From Crossaster papposus (taxonomy: Eukaryota > Echinodermata > Asteroidea > Velatida > Solasteridae), in the NCBI GenBank assembly GCA_037893245.1, contig JBAIAA010000543.1, positions 124,001-188,000 on the forward strand: DNA of 64,000 bases. Direction: 5' to 3'. A model generated the notes under the pieces. That model did no database searches and was not told the origin of the DNA. It saw only the letters and a program-made list of their open reading frames with translations. Shown one piece after another: positions 10,535 to 23,059 of the stretch (position 1 is its first letter; each line of letters opens with the position of its first letter). Made by a program: the position numbers and the translations under genes.

Positions 10535-11454
10535 GACAGAGATAGAGTATATCCACGTGTCTGATCTACACCTCAATCAGGGTGCTCAGAAGGAACAGCA
10601 GAGGTAGAAGACAGAGATAGAGTATATCCACGTGTCTCACTCAGCCTGCTCAGAAGGAACAGCAGAGGTAGAAGACAGAGATAGAGTATATTCACGTGTC
10701 TGATCTACACCTCACCCAGGCTGCTCAGAAGGAACATCAGAGGTTGAAGACAGAGATAGAGTATATCCACGTGTCTGGTCTACACCTCACTCAGGGTGCT
10801 CAGAAGGAACAGTAGAGGTAGAAGACAGAGATAGAGTATATCCACGTGTCTGATTTACACCTCACTTAGCCTGCTCAGAATGAACAGCAGGGGTAGAAGA
10901 CAGAGATAGAGTATATCCACGTGTCTCACTCAGCCTGCTCAGAAGGAACAGCAAAGGTAGAAGACAGAGATAGTGTATATCCACGTGTCTGATCCACACC
11001 TCACTCAGGCTGCTCAGAAGGAACAGCAGAGGTAGAAGACAGTAATATAGTATATCCACGTGTCTCACTCAGCTTGCTCAGAAGGAACAACAGAGGTAGA
11101 AGACAGAGATAGAGTATATCCACGTGTCTCACTCAGCCTACTCAGAAGGAACAGCAGAGGTAGAAGACAGATATAGAGTATATCCACGTGTCTCACTCAC
11201 CTTGCTCAGAAGGAACAGCAGAGGTAGAAGACAGAGATAGAGTATATCCACGTGTCTCATTCAGCCTGCTCAGAAGGAACAGCAGAGGTAGAAGACAGTG
11301 ATAGAGTATATCCACGTGTCCGATCTACACCTCACTCAGCAGGCTCAGAAGGAACAGCACAGGTAAAAGACAGAGATAGAGTATATACACGTGTCTCACT
11401 CAGCCTGCTCAGAAGGAACAGCAGAGGGAGAAGACAGATATAGTGTATATCCAC
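10535..11454 (+). repeat. Second copy of the 1,123-bp-spaced duplication
   Basis: See 9,412-10,331. Differences noticed are AACAGTAGAGG (for AACAGCAGAGG) near 10,811 and CAGTAATATAG (for CAGTAATAGAG) near 11,041. The copy ends at the next CACCTG variant. Confidence 0.88.
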
Positions 11455-11696
11455 CTGTCTGATCTACACCTCACTCAACCTGCTCAGAAGGAACAGCAGA
11501 GGTAGAAGACAGAGATAGAGTATATCCACGTGTCTGATTTACACCTCATTTAGCCTGCTCAGAATGAACAGCAGAGGTAGAAGACAGAGATAGAGTATAT
11601 CCACGTGTCTGATTTACACCTCACTTAGCCTGCTCAGAATGAACAGAAGGGGTAGAAGACAGAGATAGAGTATATCCACGTGTCTCACTCAGCATG
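11455..11696 (+). repeat. Array sequence between duplicated blocks
   Basis: About three monomers: one L with CTCAACC, one Lt with CATTTAG, and one Lt with AACAGAAGGGGT, followed by an S with CAGCATGCTC. The same monomer series occurs near 460-600, 7,960-8,130 and 21,800-21,960. There is no gene. Confidence 0.8.
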
Positions 11697-11898
11697 CTCA
11701 GAAGGAACAGCAGAGGTAGAAGACAGAGATAGAGTATATCCACCTGTCTGATCTACACCTCACTCAACCTGCTCAGAAGGAACACCAGAGGTAGAAGACA
11801 GAGATAAAGAATATCCACGTGTCTGATCTACACCTCACTCAGCCTGCTCAGAAGGAACAGCAGAGGTAGAAGACAGAGATAGAGTATATCCACGTGTC

Positions 11899-12218
11899 TC
11901 ACTCAGCCTGCTCAGAAGGAACAGCAGAGGTAGAAGACAGTGATAGAGTATATCCACGTGTCTCACTCAGCCTGCTCAGAAGGAACAGCAGAGGTAGAAG
12001 ACAGAGATAGAGTATATCCACGTGTCTCACTCAGCCTACTCAGAAGGAACAGCAGAGGTAGAAGACAGAGATAGAGTATATCCACGTGTCTCACTCACCT
12101 TGCTCAGAAGGAACAGCAGAGGTAGAAGACAGAGATAGAGTATATCCACGTGTCTCATTCAGCCTGCTCAGAAGGAACAGCAGAGGTAGAAGACAGTGAT
12201 AGAGTATATCCACGTGTC
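11899..12218 (+). repeat. S-run cassette, five-member form, in block A
   Basis: Five S monomers in the standard order, ending CAGTGATAG, followed by the L with CCGTCTC. The counterpart in block C is 22,740-23,059. Confidence 0.9.
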
Positions 12219-13809
12219 TGATCTACACCTCACTCAGCCGTCTCAGAAGGAACAGCACAGGTAAAAGACAGAGATAGAGTATATCCACGTGTCTCACTCA
12301 GCCTGCTCAGAAGGAACAGCAGAGGTAGAAGACAGAGATAGAGTATATTCACGTGTCTGATCTACACCTCACCCAGGCAGCTCAGAAGGAACATCAGAGG
12401 TTGAAGACAGAGATAGAGTATATCCACGTGTCTGGTCTACACCTCACTCAGGGTGCTCAGAAGGAACAGCAGAGGTAGAAGACAGAGATAGAGTATATCC
12501 ACGTGTCTGATTTACACCTCACTTAGCCTGCTCAGAATGAACAGCAGGGGTAGAAGACAGAAATAGAGTATATCCACGTGTCTCACTCAGCCTGCTCAGA
12601 AGGAACAGCAAAGGTAGAAGACAGAGATAGTGTATATCCACCTGTCTGATCTACACCTCACTCAGGCTGCTCAGAAGGAACAGCAGAGGTAGAAGACAGT
12701 AATAGAGTATATCCACGTGTCTCACTCAGCTTGCTCAGAAGGAACAACAGAGGTAGAAGACAGAGATAGAGTATATCCACGTGTCTCACTCAGCCTACTC
12801 AGAAGGAACAGCAGAGGTAGAAGACAGAGATAGAGTATATCCACGTGTCTCACTCACCTTGCTCAGAAGGAACAGCAGAGGTAGAAGACAGAGATAGAGT
12901 ATATCCACGTGTCTCATTCAGCCTGCTCAGAAGGAACAGCAGAGGTAGAAGACAGTGATAGAGTATATCCACGTGTCCGATCTACACCTCACTCAGCAGG
13001 CTCAGAAGGAACAGCACAGGTAAAAGACAGAGATAGAGTATATACACGTGTCTCACTCAGCCTGCTCAGAAGGAACAGCAGAGGTAGAAGACAGAGATAG
13101 AGTATATCCACGTGTCTGATCTACACCTCACTCAGCCTGCTCAGAAGGAACAGCAGGGGTAGAAGACAGAGATAGAGTATATTCACGTGTCTGATCTACA
13201 CCTCACTCAGCCTGCTCAGAAGGAACAGCAGAGGTAGAAGACAGAGATAGAGTATATCCACGTGTCTGATCTACACCTCACTCAGCTTGCTCAGAAGGAG
13301 CAGCAGAGGTAGAAGACAGAGATAGAGTATATCCACGTGTCTCACTCAGGCTGCTCAGAAGGAACAGCAGAGGTAGAAGACAGAGATAGAGTATATCCAC
13401 GTGTCTGATCTACACCTCAATCAGGGTGCTTAGAAGGAACATCAGAGGTAGAAGACAGAGATATAGTATATCCACGTGTCTGATTTACACCTCACTTAGC
13501 CTGCTAAGAATGAACAGCAGAGGTAGAAGACAGAGATAGAGTATATCCACGTGTCTGATCTACACCTCACTCAGCCTGCTCAGAAGGAACAGCAGGGTTA
13601 GAAGACAGAGATAGAGTATATCCACGTGTCTCACTCAGCCTGCTCAGAAGGAACAGCAGAGGTAGAAGACAGAGATAGTATATATCCACGTGTCTGATCT
13701 ACACCTTACTCAGGCTGCTCAGAAGGAACAGCAAAGGTAGAAGACAGAGATATAGTATATCCACGTGTCTGATTTACACCTCACTTAGCCTTCTCAGAAT
13801 GAACAGCAG

Positions 13810-13831
13810 AGGTAGAAGTAAGATATCGAGT
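13810..13831 (+). other. Rearranged-looking micro-variant with TAAGATATCGAG
   Basis: In place of the usual ACAGAGATAGAG the monomer reads TAAGATATCGAG, the same length but with several changed bases in a cluster and a new CpG. It occurs only at 13,821, 18,081 and 24,662 (position of AGATATCGAG), marking blocks A, B and C as descendants of one ancestor. It is a useful unique tag for read mapping. Confidence 0.8.
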
Positions 13832-14179
13832 ATATCCACGTGTCTGATCTACACCTCACTCAGCAGGCTCAGAAGGAACCACAGAGGTAAAAGACAGAGA
13901 TAGAGTATATCCACGTGTCTCACTCAGCCTGCTCAGAAGGAACAGCAGAGGTAGAAGACAGAGATAGAGTATATTCACGTGTCTGATCTACACCTCACTC
14001 AGGCTGCTCAGAAGGAACATCAGAGGTTGAAGACAGAGATAGAGTATATCCACGTGTCTGATCTACACCTCACTCAGGGTGCTCAGAAGGAACAGCAGAG
14101 GTAGAAGACAGAGATAGAGTATATCCACGTGTCTGATTTACACCTCACTTAGCCTGCTCAGAATGAACAGCAGGGGTAG

Positions 14180-14972
14180 AAGACAGATATAGAGTATATC
14201 CACGTGTCTCACTCAGCCTGCTCAGAAGGAACAGCAGAGGTAGAAGACAGAGATAGTGTATATCCACGTGTCTGATCTACACCTCACTCAGGCTGCTCAG
14301 AAGGAACAGCAGAGGTAGAAGACAGAGATATAGTATATCCACGTGTCTGATTTACACCTCACTTAGCCTGCTCAGAATGAACAGCAGAGGTAGAAGACAG
14401 AGATATAGTATATCCACGTGTCTGATCTACACCTCACTCAGCCTTCTCAGAAGGAACAGCAGGGGTAGAAGACAGAGATAGAGTATATCCACGTGTCTCA
14501 CTCAGCCTGCTCAGAAGGAACAGCAGAGGTAGAAGACAGAATATATAGTATATCCACGTGTCTGATTTACACCTCACTTAGCCTTCTCAGAATGAACAGC
14601 AGAGGTAGAAGACAGAGATAGAGTATATCCACGTGTCTGATCTACACCTCACTCAGCCTGCTCAGAAGGAACAGCAGGGGTAAAAGACAGAGATAGAGTA
14701 TATCCACGTGTCTCACTCAGCCTGCTCAGAAGGAACAGCATAGGTAGAAGACAGAGATAGAGTATATTCACGTGTCTGATCTACACCTCACTCAGGCTGC
14801 TAAGAAGGAACATCAGAGGTATAAGACAGAGATAGAGTATATCCACCTGTCTGATCTACACCTCACTCAACCTGCTCAGAAGGAACACCAGAGGTAGAAG
14901 ACAGAGACAAAGAATATTCACGTGTCTGATCTACACCTCACTCAGCCTGCTCAGAAGGAACAGCAGAGGTAG
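14180..14972 (+). repeat. 793-bp unit, first tandem copy in block A
   Basis: Eleven monomers (8 L + 3 S = 792 bp) plus one inserted base in a variant reading CAGAATATATAG. The anchor occurs at 14,541 and again at 15,334. The left edge is approximate. Confidence 0.85.
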
Positions 14973-15765
14973 CAGACAGATATAGAGTATATCCACGTGT
15001 CTCACTCAGGCTGCTCAGAAGGAACAGCAGAGGTAGAAGACAGAGATAGTGTATATCCACGTGTCTGATCTACACCTCACTCAGGCTGCTCAGAAGGAAC
15101 AGCAGAGGTAGAAGACAGAGATAGAGTATATCCACGTGTCTGATTTACACCTCACTTAGCCTGCTCAGAATGAACAGCAGAGGTAGAAGACAGAGATATA
15201 GTATATCCACGTGTCTGATCTACACCTCACTCAGCCTTCTCAGAAGGAACAGCAGGGGTAGAAGACAGAGATAGAGTATATCCACGTGTCTCACTCAGCC
15301 TGCTCAGAAGGAACAGCAGAGGTAGAAGACAGAATATATAGTATATCCACGTGTCTGATTTACACCTCACTTAGCCTTCTCAGAATGAACAGCAGAGGTA
15401 GAAGACAGAGATAGAGTATATCCACGTGTCTGATCTACACCTCACTCAGCCTGCTCAGAAGGAACAGCAGGGGTAAAAGACAGAGATAGAGTATATCCAC
15501 GTGTCTCACTCAGCCTGCTCAGAAGGAACAGCATAGGTAGAAGACAGAGATAGAGTATATTCACGTGTCTGATCTACACCTCACTCAGGCTGCTAAGAAG
15601 GAACATCAGAGGTATAAGACAGAGATAGAGTATATCCACCTGTCTGATCTACACCTCACTCAACCTGCTCAGAAGGAACACCAGAGGTAGAAGACAGAGA
15701 TAAAGAATATTCACGTGTCTGATCTACACCTCACTCAGCCTGCTCAGAAGGAACAGCAGAGGTAG
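14973..15765 (+). repeat. 793-bp unit, second tandem copy in block A
   Basis: Same series as 14,180-14,972, beginning with the GGTAGCAGACAG monomer junction. The pair is carried whole into block B (about 18,440-20,025) and block C (about 25,021-26,606), so the local duplication preceded the block duplications. Confidence 0.85.
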
Positions 15766-17700
15766 CAGACAGATATAGAGTATATCCACGTGTCTCACTC
15801 AGGCTGCTCAGAAGGAACAGCAGAGGTAGAAGACAGAGATAGAGTATATCCACGTGTCTGATCTACACCTCACTCAGTTTGCTCAGAAGGAACAGCAGAG
15901 GTAGAAGACAGAGATAGAGTATATCCACGTGTCTGATCTACACCTCACTCAGCCTGCTCAGAAGAAACAGCAGAGGTAGAAGACAGAGATAGAGTATATC
16001 CACGTGTCTTACTCAGCCTAATCAGAAGGAACAGCAGAGGTAGAAGACAGAGATAGAGTATATCCACGTGTCTCACTCACCTTGCTCAGAATGAACAGCA
16101 GAGGTAGAAGACAGAGATAGAGTATATCCACGTGTCTCATTCAGCCTGCTCAGAAGGAACAGCAGAGGTAGAAGACAGTGATAGAGTATATCCACGTGTC
16201 TGATCTACACCTCACTCAGCAGGCTCAGAAGGAACAGCACAGGTAAAAAACAGAGATAGAGTGTATACACGTGTCTCACTCAGCCTGCTCAGAAGGAACA
16301 GCAGAGGTAGAAGACAGAGATAGAGTATATCCACGTGTCTGATCTACACCTCACTCAGCCTGCTCAGAAGGAACATCAGGGGTAGAAGACAGAGATAGAG
16401 TATATCCACGTTTCTGATCTACACATCACTCAGCTTGCTCAGAAGGAGCAGCAGAGGTAGAATACATAGATAGAATATATCCACGTGTCTCACTCAGGCT
16501 GCTCAGAAGGAACAGCAGAGGTAGACGACAGAGATAGAGTATATCCACGTGTCTGATCTACACCTCAATCAGGGTGCTCAGAAGGAACAGCAGAGGTAGA
16601 AGACAGAGATAGAGTATATCCACGTGTCTCACTCAGCCTGCTCAGAAGGAACAGCAGAGGTAGAAGACAGAGATAGAGTATATTCACGTGTCTGATCTAC
16701 ACCTCACCCAGGCTGCTCAGAAGGAACATCAGAGGTTGAAGACAGAGATAGAGTATATCCACGTGTCTGGTCTACACCTCACTCAGGGTGCTCAGAAGGA
16801 ACAGCAGAGGTAGAAGACAGAGATAGAGTATATCCACGTGTCTCACTCAGCCTGCTCAGAAGGAACAGCAAAGGTAGAAGACAGAGATAGTGTATATCCA
16901 CGTGTCTGATCTACACCTCACTCAGGCTGCTCAGAAGGAACAGCAGAGGTAGAAGACAGTAATAGAGTATATCCACGTGTCTCACTCAGCTTGCTCAGAA
17001 GGAACAACAGAGGTAGAAGACAGAGATAGAGTATATCCACGTGTCTCACTCAGCCTACTCAGAAGGAACAGCAGAGGTAGAAGACAGATATAGAGTATAT
17101 CCACGTGTCTCACTCACCTTGCTCAGAAGGAACAGCAGAGGTAGAAGACAGAGATAGAGTATATCCACGTGTCTCATTCAGCCTGCTCAGAAGGAACAGC
17201 AGAGGTAGAAGACAGTGATAGAGTATATCCACGTGTCCGATCTACACCTCACTCAGCAGGCTCAGAAGGAACAGCACAGGTAAAAGACAGAGATAGAGTA
17301 TATACACGTGTCTCACTCAGCCTGCTCAGAAGGAACAGCAGAGGGAGAAGACAGATATAGTGTATATCCACGTGTCTGATCTACACCTCACTCAGGCTAC
17401 TCAGAAGGAACAGCAGAGGTAGAAGACAGAGATAGAGTATACCCACCTGTCTGATCTACACCTCACTCAACCTGCTCAGAAGGAACAGCAGAGGTAGAAG
17501 ACAGAGATAGAGTATATCCACGTGTCTGATTTACACCTCACTTAGCCTGCTCAGAATGAACAGAAGGGGTAGAAGACAGAGATAGAGTATATCCACGTGT
17601 TTCACTCAGCATGCTCAGAAGGAACAGCAGAGGTAGAAGACAGAGATAGTGTATATCCACGTGTCTGATCTACACCTCACTCAGGCTGCTCAGAAGGAAC

Positions 17701-20700
17701 AGCAGAGGTAGAAGACAGAGATATAGTATATCCACGTGTCTGATTTACACCTCACTTAGCCTGCTAAGAATGAACAGCAGAGGTAGAAGACAGAGATAGA
17801 GTATATCCACGTGTCTGATCTACACCTCACTCAGCCTGCTCAGAAGGAACAGCAGGGTTAGAAGACAGAGATAGAGTATATCCACGTGTCTCACTCAGCC
17901 TGCTCAGAAGGAACAGCAGAGGTAGAAGACAGAGATAGTATATATCCACGTGTCTGATCTACACCTTACTCAGGCTGCTCAGAAGGAACAGCAAAGGTAG
18001 AAGACAGAGATATAGTATATCCACGTGTCTGATTTACACCTCACTTAGCCTTCTCAGAATGAACAGCAGAGGTAGAAGTAAGATATCGAGTATATCCACG
18101 TGTCTGATCTACACCTCACTCAGCAGGCTCAGAAGGAACCACAGAGGTAAAAGACAGAGATAGAGTATATCCACGTGTCTCACTCAGCCTGCTCAGAAGG
18201 AACAGCAGAGGTAGAAGACAGAGATAGAGTATATTCACGTGTCTGATCTACACCTCACTCAGGCTGCTCAGAAGGAACATCAGAGGTTGAAGACAGAGAT
18301 AGAGTATATCCACGTGTCTGATCTACACCTCACTCAGGGTGCTCAGAAGGAACAGCAGAGGTAGAAGACAGAGATAGAGTATATCCACGTGTCTGATTTA
18401 CACCTCACTTAGCCTGCTCAGAATGAACAGCAGGGGTAGAAGACAGATATAGAGTATATCCACGTGTCTCACTCAGCCTGCTCAGAAGGAACAGCAGAGG
18501 TAGAAGACAGAGATAGTGTATATCCACGTGTCTGATCTACACCTCACTCAGGCTGCTCAGAAGGAACAGCAGAGGTAGAAGACAGAGATATAGTATATCC
18601 ACGTGTCTGATTTACACCTCACTTAGCCTGCTCAGAATGAACAGCAGAGGTAGAAGACAGAGATATAGTATATCCACGTGTCTGATCTACACCTCACTCA
18701 GCCTTCTCAGAAGGAACAGCAGGGGTAGAAGACAGAGATAGAGTATATCCACGTGTCTCACTCAGCCTGCTCAGAAGGAACAGCAGAGGTAGAAGACAGA
18801 ATATATAGTATATCCACGTGTCTGATTTACACCTCACTTAGCCTTCTCAGAATGAACAGCAGAGGTAGAAGACAGAGATAGAGTATATCCACGTGTCTGA
18901 TCTACACCTAACTCAGCCTGCTCAGAAGGAACAGCAGGGGTAAAAGACAGAGATAGAGTATATCCACGTGTCTCACTCAGCCTGCTCAGAAGGAACAGCA
19001 TAGGTAGAAGACAGAGATAGAGTATATTCACGTGTCTGATCTACACCTCACTCAGGCTGCTAAGAAGGAACATCAGAGGTATAAGACAGAGATAGAGTAT
19101 ATCCACCTGTCTGATCTACACCTCACTCAACCTGCTCAGAAGGAACACCAGAGGTAGAAGACAGAGATAAAGAATATTAACGTGTCTGATCTACACCTCA
19201 CTCAGCCTGCTCAGAAGGAACAGCAGAGGTAGCAGACAGATATAGAGTATATCCACGTGTCTCACTCAGGCTGCTCAGAAGGAACAGCAGAGGTAGAAGA
19301 CAGAGATAGTGTATATCCACGTGTCTGATCTACACCTCACTCAGGCTGCTCAGAAGGAACAGCAGAGGTAGAAGACAGAGATAGAGTATATCCACGTGTC
19401 TGATTTACACCTCACTTAGCCTGCTCAGAATGAACAGCAGAGGTAGAAGACAGAGATATAGTATATCCACGTGTCTGATCTACACCTCACTCAGCCTTCT
19501 CAGAAGGAACAGCAGGGGTAGAAGACAGAGATAGAGTATATCCACGTGTCTCACTCAGCCTGCTCAGAAGGAACAGCAGAGGTAGAAGACAGAATATATA
19601 GTATATCCACGTGTCTGATTTACACCTCACTTAGCCTTCTCAGAATGAACAGCAGAGGTAGAAGACAGAGATAGAGTATATCCACGTGTCTGATCTACAC
19701 CTCACTCAGCCTGCTCAGAAGGAACAGCAGGGGTAAAAGACAGAGATAGAGTATATCCACGTGTCTCACTCAGCCTGCTCAGAAGGAACAGCATAGGTAG
19801 AAGACAGAGATAGAGTATATTCACGTGTCTGATCTACACCTCACTCAGGCTGCTAAGAAGGAACATCAGAGGTATAAGACAGAGATAGAGTATATCCACC
19901 TGTCTGATCTACACCTCACTCAACCTGCTCAGAAGGAACACCAGAGGTAGAAGACAGAGATAAAGAATATTCACGTGTCTGATCTACACCTCACTCAGCC
20001 TGCTCAGAAGGAACAGCAGAGGTAGCAGACAGATATAGAGTATATCCACGTGTCTCACTCAGGCTGCTCAGAAGGAACAGCAGAGGTAGAAGACAGAGAT
20101 AGAGTATATCCACGTGTCTGATCTACACCTCACTCAGCCTGCTCAGAAGGAACAGCAGAGGTAGAAGACAGAGATAGAGTATATCCACGTGTCTGATCTA
20201 CACCTCACTCAGCCTGCTCAGAAGAAACAGCAGAGGTAGAAGACAGAGATAGAGTATATCCACGTGTCTTACTCAGCCTAATCAGAAGGAACAGCAGAGG
20301 TAGAAGACAGAGATAGAGTATATCCACGTGTCTCACTCACCTTGCTCAGAATGAACAGCAGAGGTAGAAGACAGAGATAGAGTATATCCACGTGTCTCAT
20401 TCAGCCTGCTCAGAAGGAACAGCAGAGGTAGAAGACAGTGATAGAGTATATCCACGTGTCTGATCTACACCTCACTCAGCAGGCTCAGAAGGAACAGCAC
20501 AGGTAAAAAACAGAGATAGAGTATATACACGTGTCTCACTCAGCCTGCTCAGAAGGAACAGCAGAGGTAGAAGACAGAGATAGAGTATATCCACGTGTCT
20601 GATCTACACCTCACTCAGCCTGCTCAGAAGGAACATCAGGGGTAGAAGACAGAGATAGAGTATATCCACGTTTCTGATCTACACATCACTCAGCTTGCTC

Positions 20701-21950
20701 AGAAGGAGCAGCAGAGGTAGAATACATAGATAGAGTATATCCACGTGTCTCACTCAGGCTGCTCAGAAGGAACAGCAGAGGTAGACGACAGAGATAGAGT
20801 ATATCCACGTGTCTGATCTACACCTCAATCAGGGTGCTCAGAAGGAACAGCAGAGGTAGAAGACAGAGATAGAGTATATCCACGTGTCTCACTCAGCCTG
20901 CTCAGAAGGAACAGCAGAGGTAGAAGACAGAGATAGAGTATATTCACGTGTCTGATCTACACCTCACCCAGGCTGCTCAGAAGGAACATCAGAGGTTGAA
21001 GACAGAGATAGAGTATATCCACGTGTCTGGTCTACACCTCACTCAGGGTGCTCAGAAGGAACAGCAGAGGTAGAAGACAGAGATAGAGTATATCCACGTG
21101 TCTGATTTACACCTCACTTAGCCTGCTCAGAATGAACAGCAGGGGTAGAAGACAGAGATAGAGTATATCCACGTGTCTCACTCAGCCTGCTCAGAAGGAA
21201 CAGCAAAGGTAGAAGACAGAGATAGTGTATATCCACGTGTCTGATCTACACCTCACTCAGGCTGCTCAGAAGGAACAGCAGAGGTAGAAGACAGTAATAG
21301 AGTATATCCACGTGTCTCACTCAGCTTGCTCAGAAGGAACAACAAAGGTAGAAGACAGAGATAGAGTATATCCACGTGTCTCACTCAGCCTACTCAGAAG
21401 GAACAGCAGAGGTAGAAGACAGAGATAGAGTATATCCACGTGTCTCATTCAGCCTGCTCAGAAGGAACAGCAGAGGTAGAAGACAGTGATAGAGTATATC
21501 CACGTGTCCGATCTACACCTCACTCAGCAGGCTCAGAAGGAACAGCACAGGTAAAAGACAGAGATAGAGTATATACACGTGTCTCACTCAGCCTGCTCAG
21601 AAGAAACAGCAGAGGGAGAAGACAGATATAGTGTATATCCACGTGTCTGATCTACACCTCACTCAGGCTACTCAGAAGGAACAGCAGAGGTAGAAGACAG
21701 AGATAGAGTATATCCACCTGTCTGATCTACACCTCACTCAACCTGCTCAGAAGGAACAGCAGAGGTAGAAGACAGAGATAGAGTATATCCACGTGTCTGA
21801 TTTACACCTCATTTAGCCTGCTCAGAATGAACAGCAGAGGTAGAAGACAGAGATAGAGTATATCCACGTGTCTGATTTACACCTCACTTAGCCTGCTCAG
21901 AATGAACAGAAGGGGTAGAAGACAGAGATAGAGTATATCCACGTGTCTCA
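17701..21950 (+). repeat. Large block, copy B (offset 4,260, then 4,335, 4,271, 4,346)
   Basis: From 17,701 the sequence repeats 13,441 onward at offset 4,260 with about half a dozen substitutions over 3.4 kb (for example CCTAACTC near 18,907, ATTAACGTG near 19,177). Three whole-monomer changes follow: +75 (an Lt present near 21,100 but absent near 16,835), -64 (the CACCTTG S monomer absent near 21,420), and +75 (an extra Lt near 21,800). The block joins preceding DNA inside an Lt monomer at CTGCTAAG (about 17,765), a likely exchange junction. Confidence 0.87.
18440..20025 (+). repeat. 793-bp tandem pair in block B
   Basis: Counterpart of 14,180-15,765. The one-base-longer CAGAATATATAG variant is at about 18,801 and 19,594. 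Confidence 0.85.
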
Positions 21951-22537
21951 CTCAGCATGCTCAGAAGGAACAGCAGAGGTAGAAGACAGAGATAGTGTAT
22001 ATCCACGTGTCTGATCTACACCTCACTCAGGCTGCTCAGAAGGAACAGCAGAGGTAGAAGACAGAGATATAGTATATTCACGTGTCTGATTTACACCTCA
22101 CTTAGCCTGCTCAGAATGAACAGCAGAGGTAGAAGACAGAGATATAGTATATCCACGTGTCTGATCTACACCTCACTCAGCCTGCTCAGAAGGAACAGCA
22201 GGGGTAGAAGACAGAGATAGAGTATATCCACGTGTCTCACTCAGCCTGCTCAGAAGGAACAGCAGAGGTAGAAGACAGAGATAGTGTATATCCACGTGTC
22301 TGATCTACACCTCACTCAGGCTGCTCAGAAGGAACAGCAGAGGTAGAAGACAGAGATATAGTATATCCACGTGTCTGATTTACACCTCACTTAGCCTTCT
22401 CAGAATGAACAGCAGAGGTAGAAGACAGAGATAGAGTATATCCACGTGTCTGATCTACACCTCACTCAGCCTGCTCAGAAGAAACAGCAGGGGTAGAAGA
22501 CAGACATAGAGTATATCCACGTGTCTCACTCAGCCTC
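21951..22537 (+). repeat. 289-derived stretch between blocks B and C
   Basis: Two S-L-Lt-L type units closely resembling about 8,100-8,640, with GATAGTG, GATATAG, AGAATGAAC and CAGGGGT in order. It ends with an S carrying CAGCCTCCTC. No gene. Confidence 0.8.
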
Positions 22538-22739
22538 CTCAGAAGGAACAGCAGAGGTAGAAGACAGAGATAGAGTATATCCACCTGTCTGATCTACACC
22601 TCACTCAACCTGCTCAGAAGGAACACCAGAGGTAGAAGACAGAGATAAAGAATATCCACGTGTCTGATCTACACCTCACTCAGCCTGCTCAGAAGGAACA
22701 GCAGAGGTAGAAGACAGAGATAGAGTATATCCACGTGTC

Positions 22740-23059
22740 TCACTCAGCCTGCTCAGAAGGAACAGCAGAGGTAGAAGACAGTGATAGAGTATATCCACGT
22801 GTCTCACTCAGCCTGCTCAGAAGGAACAGCAGAGGTAGAAGACAGAGATAGAGTATATCCACGTGTCTCACTCAGCCTACTCAGAAGGAACAGCAGAGGT
22901 AGAAGACAGAGATAGAGTATATCCACGTGTCTCACTCACCTTGCTCAGAAGGAACAGCAGAGGTAGAAGACAGAGATAGAGTATATCCACGTGTCTCATT
23001 CAGCCTGCTCAGAAGGAACAGCAGAGGTAGAAGACAGTGATAGAGTATATCCACGTGTC
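22740..23059 (+). repeat. S-run cassette, five-member form, in block C
   Basis: Five S monomers in the standard order at offset 10,841 from 11,899-12,218. Confidence 0.9.

Larger units (their letters stand above)
11697..16411 (+). repeat. Large block, copy A (repeated at offset 10,841)
   Basis: About 4.7 kb that reappears at 22,538-27,252. Anchors are GAGATAAAGA (11,801 and 22,642), AGATATCGAG (13,821 and 24,662), ATATATAGTA (14,541 and 25,382) and TCTCATTCAG (about 16,135 and 26,976). By eye I count about ten single-base differences, near 99.8% identity. Copy A alone has CAGTTTGCTC (about 15,870) and GTGTATAC (about 16,261), suggesting those arose after the copies separated. The left edge is where CAGCATGCTC meets CAGCCTCCTC in the other copy; the right edge is at GTTTCTGATC. 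Confidence 0.9.
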
